Counted from the first letter of the stretch, positions 7,355-16,709 are shown. The stretch is 64,000 bases of DNA from Oscillospiraceae bacterium (GCA_017415775.1 JAFQFC010000053.1:1-64000), one strand, 5' to 3'. Translations and numbers: made by a program. Notes: generated from the letters alone by a model not told the origin.

Positions 7355-8707
7355 GTGCTGATCCTGCTGAACACCTATCCGCTGCTGGAATCCCAGAATC
7401 TGGTGTTCCGCTCCAAGGTGACGGCCATGGCCGGCAGCGTGAAGGTGATCGAGTCAGCTCTGAGCGGTCTGGAGGATCTGACACCGGAAAATGTCAGCCA
7501 GGCGCTGACGGTGGTGGAAGAAACAGGCGTGAGCCGTATTCTGGTGACCGACACGGCCGGGCGGGTTTTGTATGACTCCCGTGAAACCGGCAGTGCCGTA
7601 GGTCTTTACGCCTTTTACACCGAGATATTTCAGGCGCTGCGGGGCCAGAATGCCTATTATTGCAGCTATGACGGCGACGCTTTTCTCAGCCGCGGCGCTT
7701 CGCCGGTGGTGTATCACAACCAGACCGTGGGCGCCATCTATGCCTATGAGTACGATACGGAGCAGGCGGAGCTGTTCAAGAGCCTGCAGAGCAACATCGC
7801 CCGGATCTCCGGCGTGGTGGCGGTTTTCGTCATTGTGCTGAGCCTGCTGCTGTCCCGAATGCTGACGGGCCGCATCAGCGAGCTGCTGCAGGCCATCCGC
7901 CACGTGCGGGAGGGCGCTTACAGCCATCGGGCCGAGGTGAAGGGCAGCGATGAGATCGCCCAGATCACGGCAGAGTTCAACAGCCTGACCGACCGGCTGC
8001 AGACCACGGAGAATGCCCGCCGCCGCTTTGTGTCCGATGCATCCCATGAGCTGAAAACGCCGCTGGCCGGTATCCGCCTGCTGACCGACTCTATCCTGCA
8101 GACGGAGAATATGGACGCCGAGACGATCCATGAATTCGTGGGTGACATCGGGCAGGAGGCCGAGCGGCTCAGCCGCATCACGGAAGATCTGCTGCGCCTG
8201 ACCCGTCTGGACAGCGGTGCGCTGGAGCAGGGTGCTGCCGTGGCGGTGGCGCCGGTGCTGGAGCGGGTGCAGCGAATGCTGCGGATGGTGGCCAAGGAAA
8301 AGGGCGTGGCCCTGAGCTATCAGGCCGATGACCGTGCCGTGGTCATAGCCACGGAGGACGATATCCACCAGATCCTCTACAATATTATGGAAAACGGCAT
8401 CAAGTACAGCGCGAACGGCGGCTTTGTCCGCACCGATGTGACGGTGGAAGGACAGGCGGTGGTTATCCGGGTGGAGGACAACGGCGTGGGCATCCCCGAC
8501 GAAGATCTGAGCCACGTGTTTGAGCGCTTTTACCGTGTGGACAAGGCCCGTTCCCGGGCTGTGGGCGGCACGGGTCTGGGACTGAGCATTGTGCGTGATA
8601 CGGTACTGCGCCGTGAGGGTACCATCGAGGCCCGCCATCGTGAGGAAGGACCCGGCACGGTGTTCATCGTGCGCCTGCCTCTGGCAGAAGGAGGTGGGGA
8701 GGCATGA
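7355..8707 (+). CDS. Membrane sensor histidine kinase (start uncertain)
   Basis: The product has an N-terminal membrane segment, an extracytoplasmic sensor region, a second helix (about 150-170), HAMP (about 170-220), a HisKA helix with H231 in SDASHELKTP, and an ATPase domain with the N box MENGIKYS, DNGVGIP and GTGLGLS. The coordinates begin at GTG 7355, but the frame stays open to 7268 and encodes a convincing membrane-anchor lead-in (LQFKFSLSYILVIVF) just before it. No ATG, GTG or TTG occurs in that extension; ATT 7289 is the best near-cognate candidate. The true protein is therefore probably about 10-22 residues longer. It pairs with the response regulator at 6616. Confidence 0.88.
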   Translation: MLILLNTYPLLESQNLVFRSKVTAMAGSVKVIESALSGLEDLTPENVSQALTVVEETGVSRILVTDTAGRVLYDSRETGSAVGLYAFYTEIFQALRGQNAYYCSYDGDAFLSRGASPVVYHNQTVGAIYAYEYDTEQAELFKSLQSNIARISGVVAVFVIVLSLLLSRMLTGRISELLQAIRHVREGAYSHRAEVKGSDEIAQITAEFNSLTDRLQTTENARRRFVSDASHELKTPLAGIRLLTDSILQTENMDAETIHEFVGDIGQEAERLSRITEDLLRLTRLDSGALEQGAAVAVAPVLERVQRMLRMVAKEKGVALSYQADDRAVVIATEDDIHQILYNIMENGIKYSANGGFVRTDVTVEGQAVVIRVEDNGVGIPDEDLSHVFERFYRVDKARSRAVGGTGLGLSIVRDTVLRREGTIEARHREEGPGTVFIVRLPLAEGGGEA

Positions 8708-9615
8708 AGCGAGTGATCGGCGGCATTTTGTGCCTTTTGCTGCTGCTGACGCTGGGCATCAGCCTGGTGCCGGACGGCCCCAACGAAACGGAAACCCTGA
8801 GCTTGTACTATCCGGTGCGCCCGGAGGTGCTGGCCAGCGGCGGCGACGCCATCGATGCCATTCGTGTGGACTGGCGTGACTGGCGTGAGCAGTCGGCCCA
8901 GGTGCAGTCGGAGGAAGTGCTGCGTCTGCTGATGGGCGGCTATAAGGAAGGGGGCTTCCGTCAGCCGGTGCCCAGCGGCACACGGCTGCTGTCCTGCACT
9001 GTCAGCGGCAGTACGGTGGTGGTGGATTTTTCCTCTGCCTACGGTCAGCTGTCGGGTATCGACCTGAGCATGGCCGACTACTGCGTAGCCCTGTCGCTGG
9101 TGCAGATCCCCGGTATCTATACGGTGCGCATCACCGTTAACGGCCGGGATCTGGCGTACCGTGACAAGAACTATTTCCGCGCCGACGATGTGCTGGTCAC
9201 CAGCCCGGAAGACGTGGTGCGCAATGTGGCGGTGCAGCTCCATTTCCCCAACGGCCCGCTGCTGGTGCCGGAGGAGCGGATCCTGACCGTTTACGAAGGT
9301 GAGAGCCAGATGGAAGCGGTGCTGGAAGCGGTGCTGGAGGGCCCTGTCAGCGAAACGCTGCAGCCGTTGGTGCCGGAGGAGTTCGAGGTGCTGAGCGTTC
9401 GTCTGGAGGACGGCACCTGCTATTTGAATCTGCCGGAGAGCTGCGTGGAGCAGTTGGGTATGGGCGATTCGACCCAGCGCCAGACGGTGATCGGACTGGT
9501 GCGGTCTTTGTGCTCCGTCCGCGATGTGCGCCGTGTCCGCATTCTGGTGGACGGCGAGTGGCGCGACACGCTGGGAACGGTGGACATCAGCCAGCCTTTG
9601 ACAGCGGTGTCGTAA
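8704..9615 (+). CDS. Secreted or membrane-anchored protein with two GerMN domains
   Basis: The 303-aa protein starts with a hydrophobic signal/anchor (residues 4-22) without a lipobox cysteine. It then carries two GerMN-type repeats, at about 30-150 (RLLSCTVSGSTVVVDFSSAY) and 165-290 (FEVLSVRLEDGTCYLNL, QTVIGLVRSLC). GerMN domains occur in spore-germination GerM and in LpqB, which sits beside the MtrAB two-component system of actinobacteria and modulates it. Here the gene overlaps the kinase by 4 nt, so a similar accessory role on the outer face of the membrane is plausible inference. Confidence 0.82.
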   Translation: MKRVIGGILCLLLLLTLGISLVPDGPNETETLSLYYPVRPEVLASGGDAIDAIRVDWRDWREQSAQVQSEEVLRLLMGGYKEGGFRQPVPSGTRLLSCTVSGSTVVVDFSSAYGQLSGIDLSMADYCVALSLVQIPGIYTVRITVNGRDLAYRDKNYFRADDVLVTSPEDVVRNVAVQLHFPNGPLLVPEERILTVYEGESQMEAVLEAVLEGPVSETLQPLVPEEFEVLSVRLEDGTCYLNLPESCVEQLGMGDSTQRQTVIGLVRSLCSVRDVRRVRILVDGEWRDTLGTVDISQPLTAVS

Positions 9616-9623
9616 AAAAGAAA

Positions 9624-9660
9624 AAACACCCTCTGTTCCTTTCGGGAACAGAGGGTGTTT
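9624..9660. terminator. Bidirectional terminator between convergent genes
   Basis: AAACACCCTCTGTTCC (9624-9639) pairs with GGGAACAGAGGGTGTTT (9644-9660), with A-rich and T-rich flanks that serve both strands. Confidence 0.9.
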
Positions 9661-9667
9661 CTGTTTC

Positions 9668-10600
9668 TTAACCGATCAGCAGCTGGGCCAGCGCCACCAT
9701 CACGGGGATGGTCACGGCGGAGCACAGGGTATGCACAGACACCAGGCTGGAGGAGAGGGGGGCGTTTTTGCCGAACTTGGACACCAGCATGGTCACCACG
9801 GCGGCGGCCGGAGTAGCGGCGGCGATGACCACCACGGTGGACACCATGGAGTTCAGCCCCAGCAGCAGGCACAGGCCGATGGCCAGCAGCGGCGAAACGA
9901 TGAGCCGCAGGAACAGACTGGCCAGGGTGCCCTGACCACGCAGAGCGGCTTTCAGATCGGCCTGGGACAGGTGGTAGCCGATGATGATCATGGGCAGAGC
10001 CGTGTTGAGGCTGGAGATGTAGTTGATGGGCGTCATCAGCAGGGGCGGCAGGGTGATCTGGCCCAGATAGAGGACCAGTGCCACCACCAGAGAAATAATG
10101 GTGGGATTGAGCAGCACCGTCTTCAGCTTCAGCACCGACTTGTCGTAGTCGGAGGCGGTATACAGGGCCCAGGTCCAGGTACAGATATTAAAGATGACCA
10201 TGTAAGCCGAGCCGTAGAAAATGCCGATAGGGCCGTACAGCGCCGACTGCAGGGGGAAGGCCATAAAGCCGCAGTTGGCCATCACGGCACACAGCGACAG
10301 CGCACTGCGCCGATCCGCATCCACACGGCGCAGAACGACAGAAGCGACGGCGATCATGGCAATATGGACGATGAGGGACAGCAGCAGGGTGAGGCCAAAG
10401 TTGCGCAGATGCTCTGCTTCCAACGGACGCTGGAAGGAGGAGATCACCAGACAGGGGACCACCACATAGAGCATCAGGTTACTCATGCACAGGCTGCCTG
10501 CAGCTGTAGTCAGCTTCAGTTTGCCCAGCAGGAAGCCCACGCCGATGAGCATAAAGAGCATCAGCACCTGCTGAGATACAGTGAGGAAGGATTCGATCAT
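9668..10600 (-). CDS. AEC-family (auxin efflux carrier-like) permease
   Basis: The 310-aa protein is almost entirely hydrophobic with about ten helices in two inverted halves. It shows the AEC hallmarks of a charged break after helix one (GFLLGKLKL), MANCGFMAFPLQSALYG and a C-terminal TPAAAVVTMLVSKFG. Bacterial members export or import small carboxylates such as malate; the substrate here is unknown. ATG 10600 follows AAAGGAAAC and overlaps the stop of the upstream MFS gene (ATGA), so it is the last gene of a three-transporter operon. Confidence 0.85.
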   Translation of the reverse strand: MIESFLTVSQQVLMLFMLIGVGFLLGKLKLTTAAGSLCMSNLMLYVVVPCLVISSFQRPLEAEHLRNFGLTLLLSLIVHIAMIAVASVVLRRVDADRRSALSLCAVMANCGFMAFPLQSALYGPIGIFYGSAYMVIFNICTWTWALYTASDYDKSVLKLKTVLLNPTIISLVVALVLYLGQITLPPLLMTPINYISSLNTALPMIIIGYHLSQADLKAALRGQGTLASLFLRLIVSPLLAIGLCLLLGLNSMVSTVVVIAAATPAAAVVTMLVSKFGKNAPLSSSLVSVHTLCSAVTIPVMVALAQLLIG

Positions 10601-11826
10601 GTGGATGTTTCCTTTCTTTTGCCCGACGACAGGGCGAGAGTCATGACAGCGGCGCCCAAAAGCGCACACAGAGTACCGAAAATCAGCGTGGAAGGCACGC
10701 CGCCGTGGTCCAGCAGATAGCCGGAACACAGAGAGCCCAGCGCCGAGCCGATGCCGCTTGTGGCGGTGTAGACCAGAGCCTGCCCCTTCACCTGGTTGGC
10801 GATGTCGATCTCTTCGGTGACGTAATAAACGGTGGCGGGAAGGAAGATGGCGTAGGAGGGGGCCTGCATGGCGCAGGCCAGATAGACCACCGTAGTGGTT
10901 CCGGCCAGCAGGAAGAGTACGTCCCGAAGGACGAAGAACAGCGAGCAGCCGATCAGCAGCCAATGCAGCGGCAGCTTGCGCCGCAGGCGGGTGAAAATCA
11001 CCATGGCCGGCAGCTCCACCAGAGCGGAGATAAACAGGGCAACGCCCATGGCGCTTTCGGTGCCGCCCACCTTACCCACGATGTGATTCATGTAGGTGAT
11101 GGCGGGGATGCGGCTGATCTGCAGCAGGGCGCAGGCCGCCAGCATCAGCGCAAAGCGGGGATAGTGCCGCAGCAGGGAGAAGTTGGACAGTACGACGGGA
11201 GCCACTCTGGCCTTGCTGTCGGTATCCAGCGACGGCAGCGGATAGCGCATCAGGAGCAGTGCGGCCAGCAAACCGCCAAAGCAGGTGAGAAACACCGGCA
11301 TCAGCAGGGTGGGCGCATGCCGCTCCAACAGGGTGCCCAGCACCAGCGCAGTCAACGCATAGGCCGCAGAGCCGCAGCCACGGCTGGCACCAAAGTTGAC
11401 GTCCAGACCCCGCAGGGCCATGTTCATGTTCATGGCGTTGAAGTGAGGGGGAATATTGGTGACGGCTATGCCGCTGATCACCAGCAGAACAGCGGTCAGC
11501 AGCGTGCTGTTAGAGAGCCAGGCCCACGTGCCAAAGACCATGAGGAGGACAGTCAGGCCCATGGCCAGGCGACGGCTGGTGAACCGGTGATCCCGGTCGG
11601 CCAAAGCGGCCAGTGCTGGCTGAATGAAGATGCACAGCAGAGAGGTGCAGCCGGTGACCAGTCCGATCTGGGCGTTAGTGAAGCCCCGGTAGAGGAGAAA
11701 TACGGACAGATAGCTCCACAGGGCGCCCCAGCCCATCCAGTACAGGGCCCACAAGACAGAAAAGTGGAGATTCAGCTTTCGGACAAGGGAGAAGTTTTTG
11801 TACAGATGGTGGTGCATATGGATCAT
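10597..11826 (-). CDS. MFS transporter, second of two tandem paralogues
   Basis: The 409-aa protein has about twelve membrane helices and the MFS loop signature ALADRDHRFTSRRLAM between helices 2 and 3. It aligns along its whole length with the product of the next gene upstream, sharing for example VRKLNLHFSVLWALYWMGWGA, FGASRGCGS, EEIDIANQVKGQALVY and SGIGSALGSL. Substrate unknown; the SxxxFLxxRGFTNAQIG start resembles nucleoside- or sugar-type MFS permeases. The start at 11826 overlaps the stop of the paralogue by 4 nt (ATGA). His-rich residues follow the initiator. Confidence 0.85.
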   Translation of the reverse strand: MIHMHHHLYKNFSLVRKLNLHFSVLWALYWMGWGALWSYLSVFLLYRGFTNAQIGLVTGCTSLLCIFIQPALAALADRDHRFTSRRLAMGLTVLLMVFGTWAWLSNSTLLTAVLLVISGIAVTNIPPHFNAMNMNMALRGLDVNFGASRGCGSAAYALTALVLGTLLERHAPTLLMPVFLTCFGGLLAALLLMRYPLPSLDTDSKARVAPVVLSNFSLLRHYPRFALMLAACALLQISRIPAITYMNHIVGKVGGTESAMGVALFISALVELPAMVIFTRLRRKLPLHWLLIGCSLFFVLRDVLFLLAGTTTVVYLACAMQAPSYAIFLPATVYYVTEEIDIANQVKGQALVYTATSGIGSALGSLCSGYLLDHGGVPSTLIFGTLCALLGAAVMTLALSSGKRKETST

Positions 11827-13055
11827 CTTCTTTCCGGATCATAAGACGAAGAAGTGGGATGCGGCGGAGTTTTCCGGCGGCCGTAGAGGGTCAGGGCCAT
11901 CACGGCCGCGCCGGCGCAGCCGGAGAGGATACAGAAGGTCAGCATGGCGTTCGCACCGCCCAGATCCAGCAACCGTCCGCCCATCAGAGAGCCGAAGGCA
12001 GCGCCGATGCCGGAAGAGGCGGTGTAGATGAGGGCCTGGCCCTTCACCTGATTGGCGGTGTCGATCTCCTCGGTGACATAGTAGACGGTGGAGATGGCCA
12101 GCACTGCGTAGGCGAAAAACTGCACCGAGCAGGCGGCGTACATGGCGATGGTAGAGCCGGCCAGCAGGAAGGCGGCGGCCCGGACCACGAAGGCCACTGC
12201 GCAGAGCATCATCAGCGTTTTCAAAGAGACCTTGCGCCGTACCCGGGCAAAGAGCAGCATGGCCGGCATTTCCATCAGACCGGAGATGAAATAGGCGGTG
12301 CCGGTAGCAGTTTCGCCGCCGCCCACCTTGTCGGCAATGTGGATCATGTAGGTGGTGATGGCATTCTGGCTGCCCATCAGCAAAAAGCAGGCCACCAGCA
12401 GCAGGGTGAACCGGGGATAATGGCGCAGCAGGGCGGCGTTGGAGAGAACCGTAGGGGCGATTTTCGCCTCGCCCACCGACAGGGCCGGCAGGGGATAGCG
12501 AAATAGCAGCAGCGCCAGAAACAGCGCAGCGAAGGAGATCAGAAAGACGGGCAGCACCAGCGTGGGGGTAAAGCGTTCCAACAGCGCACCCATCACCAGC
12601 GAGGTGGCGGCATAGGACACGGAGCCGCAGCTGCGGCTGGCACCAAAGTCCACGTCCAGACCACGCAGCACGAAGTCCATGCTCATGGCATTGAAATAGG
12701 GGGCAATGGCCGTCAGGGCCACACCGATGACGACAAGCAGCACGGCGCATACGGCGCTGTTGTCCACCAGCCAGACGGCGCCGCCGCAGACCATGGACAA
12801 GGCGGTGAGGACCATGGCCAGACGACGGCCGGTAAAGCGGCTGTCACGGTCGGTGAGGGAGGCCAGCGCCGGCTGCACCACGATGGGCAGCAGCAGGGCG
12901 CAGGAAGACACCAGGCCGATCTGGGAGTTGGTAAACCCCCGGTGCAGCAAAAACACGGACAGATAGCCCCACAGGGCGGCCCAGCCCAGCCAGTACAGGG
13001 CCCACAGCAGAGAAAAATGCAGATTCAACCGGCGGACAAGGCGGCGATCCGGCAT
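11823..13055 (-). CDS. MFS transporter, first of two tandem paralogues
   Basis: The 410-aa protein has about twelve membrane helices and the loop ASLTDRDSRFTGRRLAM. It matches the following gene over the full length (EEIDTANQVKGQALIYT, SGIGAAFGSL), so the pair arose by duplication. It is the first gene of the operon, behind a good sigma-A promoter divergent from polA, with GAAAGAAGG ahead of the ATG. Two half-similar permeases may form a heteromer or handle different substrates; the sequence does not say which. Confidence 0.85.
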   Translation of the reverse strand: MPDRRLVRRLNLHFSLLWALYWLGWAALWGYLSVFLLHRGFTNSQIGLVSSCALLLPIVVQPALASLTDRDSRFTGRRLAMVLTALSMVCGGAVWLVDNSAVCAVLLVVIGVALTAIAPYFNAMSMDFVLRGLDVDFGASRSCGSVSYAATSLVMGALLERFTPTLVLPVFLISFAALFLALLLFRYPLPALSVGEAKIAPTVLSNAALLRHYPRFTLLLVACFLLMGSQNAITTYMIHIADKVGGGETATGTAYFISGLMEMPAMLLFARVRRKVSLKTLMMLCAVAFVVRAAAFLLAGSTIAMYAACSVQFFAYAVLAISTVYYVTEEIDTANQVKGQALIYTASSGIGAAFGSLMGGRLLDLGGANAMLTFCILSGCAGAAVMALTLYGRRKTPPHPTSSSYDPERR

Positions 13056-13094
13056 AAAAAAACCTTCTTTCGTGTCGAATAGACATCCACGAAA

Positions 13095-13122
13095 AGTCTA
13101 CCATAAATCCCTTGGCTGTCAA
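13095..13122 (-). promoter_or_regulatory. Sigma-A promoter of the MFS/MFS/AEC operon
   Basis: On the minus strand TTGACA (13122-13117) and TAGACT (13100-13095) are 16 bp apart, divergent from the polA promoter. Confidence 0.75.
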
Positions 13123-13133
13123 GGGCAAATCCC

Positions 13134-13162
13134 TTGTTTTTCCGACAAAACCGGCGTATAAT
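13134..13162 (+). promoter_or_regulatory. Sigma-A promoter of the polA operon
   Basis: TTGTTT (13134-13139) and TATAAT (13157-13162) are 17 bp apart, about 25 bp upstream of AGGAGG (13187-13192). Confidence 0.8.
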
Positions 13163-13200
13163 AACCCTGTATGTGCAAAAGCGATCAGGAGGTAACGACC

Positions 13201-15852
13201 ATGAAACTGATGGTGCTTGACGGCAACAGCATCCTCAACCGTGCGTTCTACGGCATCCGGCCCCTTTCCACCCGGCAGGGGCTGTTTACCCATGCCATTT
13301 ACGGCTTTATCACCACGCTGCAGCGCCTTTTGGACGAGGAGCGGCCCGAGGCGCTGTGCGTCACCTTTGACCGGCGGGAGCCTACCTTCCGCCACAAGGC
13401 CGATGAGAATTACAAGGCGACCCGCAAGGGGATGCCGGAGGAACTGGCCATGCAGCTGCCCTACCTCAAGCAGGTGCTGGATGCCATGAATATCCCCCGC
13501 TACGAGCTGGCGGGGTACGAGGCCGACGACCTGATCGGCACCATCTCCCGCAAGTGCGAGGCGGCGGGCTGGGATTGCGTGGTGGTCACCGGCGATAAAG
13601 ACAGTCTGCAGCTCATCACCGACAAGACCACGGTGAAGCTGGTGTCTACCCGTATGGGTCAGACCACCACCAAGGATATGACACCCGATGCCTTCCGGGA
13701 GCAGTACGGTTTTGAACCCATCCACATGATCGACCTGAAGGCCCTGATGGGCGATACGTCCGACAATATTCCCGGCGTTCCCGGTGTGGGCGAAAAGACG
13801 GCCATGGCGCTGGTACAGCGCTACGGCAGCGTGGAGACGCTCTACGATGCCATGCCGGAGATCGAGGCCAAGCCTGCCGCCATCCGCAAGCTGGCGGAGG
13901 GCAAGGACAGCGCCCTGCACTCCTACTTCCTGGCCACTATCGTCACCGATGCGCCTATGGAGTTTGCAGTGGAGGACAATCTGCGCCGGGAATTCAAACC
14001 GGAGCTCTACGACCTGTTCCTGCAGTTGGAATTTTCCAAGCTGATCGACAAATACGGCCTGCAGCCCACTGCCGGCGAGGTGCGGGAGGAGGAGACGGAC
14101 TACACCGAGACGGTGGAGATCGTCACCACCGCAGCGCAGGCGGAAGCTGCTCTGCAGCTGTGGCGCAGCGCACAGCAGGTGACGGTACTGCCCTGCGACG
14201 ACCTGCGGGCCGTGGCGGTGGAGTGCGAGGTGGATGAGAAGTCGGGACAGATGAGACTTCTGTTCTTCGACCGCTATGAGGGCGACTGGAATGCGCTGCT
14301 CAAAGCCCTGTTTTCCGCCGATATCCGCAAAGTGAGCCACAACGTCAAGGACCTGATGCGCTGCCTGCTGGAGAGCGGCCTGCCCTACGAGGGCTTCGTG
14401 TTCGACACGGCCATTGCCGCCTATCTGCTGGACGCCACGGCGGGCAGCTACGATCTGCAGCGGCTGTTTGTGTCCTATTTCAACGCAGAGCTGCCCAAGC
14501 CTGCCCATCTGGAGGCAGACGCCTTCTCTCTGCTGGGCGATACGGCAGCGGCGGAGGCCGCTTTGTGCAGCTATTGCAGCGCCATCGCTGCGCTGGAAGA
14601 GGAATTGGCCCCCAAGCTGCGTGAGCAGGATATGTGGCAGCTTTTCACTGAGGTGGAGCTGCCCCTGTGTGCCGTGCTGGCGGAGATGGAGCATGCCGGC
14701 TTCCGTGTGGACGGCCGGGAGCTGGCCCGGTTCGGCGAAATGCTGTCCGGTGAGATGGTAGCGCTGGAGCAGCGGATCTACGAGGCGGCCGGTGCGCCCT
14801 TCAACATCAACTCTCCCAAGCAGCTGGGCAAGGTCCTCTTTGAAGATCTGCAGCTGCCCCACGGAAAAAAGACGAAAACCGGCTGGTCCACCAATGCCGA
14901 TGTGCTGGATAAGCTGCGCTGGCAGCATCCCATCGTGGCCGACGTGCTGCAGTACCGGCAGTACAGCAAGCTGAAGTCTACCTATGCCGACGGCCTTTTG
15001 AAGGTCATCGATCCCGACAGCCGCATTCGTACCAGCTTCCAGATGACGGTGACGGCCACGGGCCGTCTCAGCTCCACGGAGCCCAATCTGCAGAACATTC
15101 CCACCCGCACGGAACTGGGCAGCAAGATGCGCCGCATGTTCGTGGCCGAGGAGGGCTGCGTGCTGGTGGACGCCGACTATTCCCAGATCGAGCTGCGGTT
15201 GCTGGCCCACATGGCGGGAGACAGCGCTATGCAGGAAGCCTTCCTCTCCGGCGCCGATTTCCACACCGTGACGGCGGCCAACGTGTTCCATGTGGCGAGC
15301 GATGAGGTGACGCCCCGGATGCGCTCTTCGGCCAAGGCGGTAAACTTCGGCATTGTGTACGGCATCTCCGCCTTCTCCCTGTCCCAGGATATCGGTGTGA
15401 CGGTGGCAGAGGCCAAGGATTATATGGAACGTTACTTCGCCACCTATCCCGGGGTGAAGGCTTATATGGACGGCATCGTGGAGAGGGCCAAGGAGCAGGA
15501 GTATGTGGAAACGCTGCTGCACCGCCGCCGTGCGCTGCCGGAACTGAAGAGCAGTAATTTCAATCTCCGTTCCTTCGGTGAGCGGGTGGCTTTGAACATG
15601 CCCATCCAGGGCACGGCGGCCGACATCATCAAGCTGGCCATGGTGCGTGTTGCACGGCGGCTGAAGGAAGAAAAGCTGGCGGCCCGGCTCATCATGCAGG
15701 TCCACGATGAACTGATCGTGGAGTGTCCGGAGTCGGAGCGGCAGCAGGTGGAGCGTCTGCTGGCAGAGGAAATGGCGCAGGTCATGGACCTGTCGGTACC
15801 GCTGATCGCCGAAGCGCACAGCGGCAGAAACTGGTTGGAGGCAAAAGGATAA
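13201..15852 (+). CDS. polA: DNA polymerase I
   Basis: The 883-aa enzyme fills gaps and removes primers in replication and repair. Its 5' nuclease domain (about 1-290) has LDGNSILNRAFYG, YKATRKGMPEEL, YEADDLIG and VPGVGEKTAM. The middle exonuclease-like domain (about 310-480) lacks the proofreading acidic residues: ECEVDE replaces the DTE motif and SYCSAIAALEE replaces the last Asp motif, so 3'-5' proofreading is probably absent, as in Bacillus PolA. Polymerase motifs A (DYSQIELRLLAHM), B (RSSAKAVNFGIVYG) and C (VHDELIVE) are intact. ATG 13201 sits 8 bases after AGGAGG; ATG 13171 lies too close to the promoter. Confidence 0.97.
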   Translation: MKLMVLDGNSILNRAFYGIRPLSTRQGLFTHAIYGFITTLQRLLDEERPEALCVTFDRREPTFRHKADENYKATRKGMPEELAMQLPYLKQVLDAMNIPRYELAGYEADDLIGTISRKCEAAGWDCVVVTGDKDSLQLITDKTTVKLVSTRMGQTTTKDMTPDAFREQYGFEPIHMIDLKALMGDTSDNIPGVPGVGEKTAMALVQRYGSVETLYDAMPEIEAKPAAIRKLAEGKDSALHSYFLATIVTDAPMEFAVEDNLRREFKPELYDLFLQLEFSKLIDKYGLQPTAGEVREEETDYTETVEIVTTAAQAEAALQLWRSAQQVTVLPCDDLRAVAVECEVDEKSGQMRLLFFDRYEGDWNALLKALFSADIRKVSHNVKDLMRCLLESGLPYEGFVFDTAIAAYLLDATAGSYDLQRLFVSYFNAELPKPAHLEADAFSLLGDTAAAEAALCSYCSAIAALEEELAPKLREQDMWQLFTEVELPLCAVLAEMEHAGFRVDGRELARFGEMLSGEMVALEQRIYEAAGAPFNINSPKQLGKVLFEDLQLPHGKKTKTGWSTNADVLDKLRWQHPIVADVLQYRQYSKLKSTYADGLLKVIDPDSRIRTSFQMTVTATGRLSSTEPNLQNIPTRTELGSKMRRMFVAEEGCVLVDADYSQIELRLLAHMAGDSAMQEAFLSGADFHTVTAANVFHVASDEVTPRMRSSAKAVNFGIVYGISAFSLSQDIGVTVAEAKDYMERYFATYPGVKAYMDGIVERAKEQEYVETLLHRRRALPELKSSNFNLRSFGERVALNMPIQGTAADIIKLAMVRVARRLKEEKLAARLIMQVHDELIVECPESERQQVERLLAEEMAQVMDLSVPLIAEAHSGRNWLEAKG

Positions 15853-16706
15853 TGAAACGATTGATCGTATTGATCGGCGTGGTGGGTATCTCCGCCTCCG
15901 CCGTACTGGTGCGCTGGTCCACGGCCCCGTCCATGGTGCTGGTGCTGTACCGCATGCTGATCGCCACGGCAATGATGGCGATCCCCACCCTGCTCAAGGG
16001 CCGGGAAGAACTGAAGAGCATGACGAAGAAGGAACTGCTGCTGACCATGGCGGCAGGCTGCTGTCTGGGCCTCCACTTTTCCGCCTTCTTTGAGTCCCTA
16101 CGTCATACCTCCATCGCCTCGGCGGTGATCCTGTCCGATGCGGAGGTGCTGTTCGTGGCACTGGGCACCATCTTTGTGTTCCGCAAGAAGCTGTCCGGCA
16201 AATGCTGGCTGGCAGTGGGCCTGTCCTTCGTGGGTGCGGTGATGGTGGCCCTGGCAGATGTGGGCGGCGAGAGCGGCCTGCTGGGCAACGCCCTGGCGCT
16301 GGGCTCCACGCTGCTGCTGGCCATGTATACCATGATCGGCGCCTCTGTCCGCAGCCGGATCTCCAACAGCACCTACACCTTCGTGGCCTATGGCTGCGCT
16401 GCGCTGACGGTGCTGGTGATCTCCCTGATCAGCGGTACGCCGCTGACGGGCTACGGTGCCAACAACTGGCTGACGGCGCTGGGCATGGCGGTGCTCTGCA
16501 CCCTGATGGGGCACAGCGTCTTTACCTGGGGCCTGAAGTATCTGCCCCCGGCCTACATATCTACCGTGAAGCTGCTCGATCCCGTGTTTTCTGCCCTGTG
16601 GGGTCTGCTCCTGTTCCAGGAGAAGCCCACGCTGCAGGTGATCCTGGGCGGCGTGATCGTGATTGCCGGTGTGTTCATCTACGGACGGGCCACCGAGGAG
16701 GAATAA
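15852..16706 (+). CDS. EamA/DMT-family transporter
   Basis: The 284-aa protein has ten predicted helices in two EamA repeats (about 1-135 and 145-280), with LRHTSIASAVILSDAEVLFVAL ending the first repeat and LKYLPPAYISTVKLLDPVFSALWGLLLFQE the second. Members export amino acids, nucleosides or other metabolites; the substrate cannot be predicted. ATG 15852 shares a base with the polA stop (TAATG), so it is translationally coupled to polA and heads the run leading to rimI and tsaD. The first helix is short but complete. Confidence 0.85.
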   Translation: MKRLIVLIGVVGISASAVLVRWSTAPSMVLVLYRMLIATAMMAIPTLLKGREELKSMTKKELLLTMAAGCCLGLHFSAFFESLRHTSIASAVILSDAEVLFVALGTIFVFRKKLSGKCWLAVGLSFVGAVMVALADVGGESGLLGNALALGSTLLLAMYTMIGASVRSRISNSTYTFVAYGCAALTVLVISLISGTPLTGYGANNWLTALGMAVLCTLMGHSVFTWGLKYLPPAYISTVKLLDPVFSALWGLLLFQEKPTLQVILGGVIVIAGVFIYGRATEEE

Positions 16707-16709
16707 ACC

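Noticed and set aside
13171..13200. ATG 13171 as polA start
   Set aside because: It lies only about 9 bp after the -10 box and has no ribosome site; ATG 13201 follows AGGAGG and starts the conserved MKLMVLDGNS.
12844..15972. A very long open frame on the minus strand opposite polA
   Set aside because: It is antisense to a gene with intact polymerase motifs, has no ribosome site and encodes a low-complexity His/Gln/Leu-rich product typical of frames opposite GC-rich genes.
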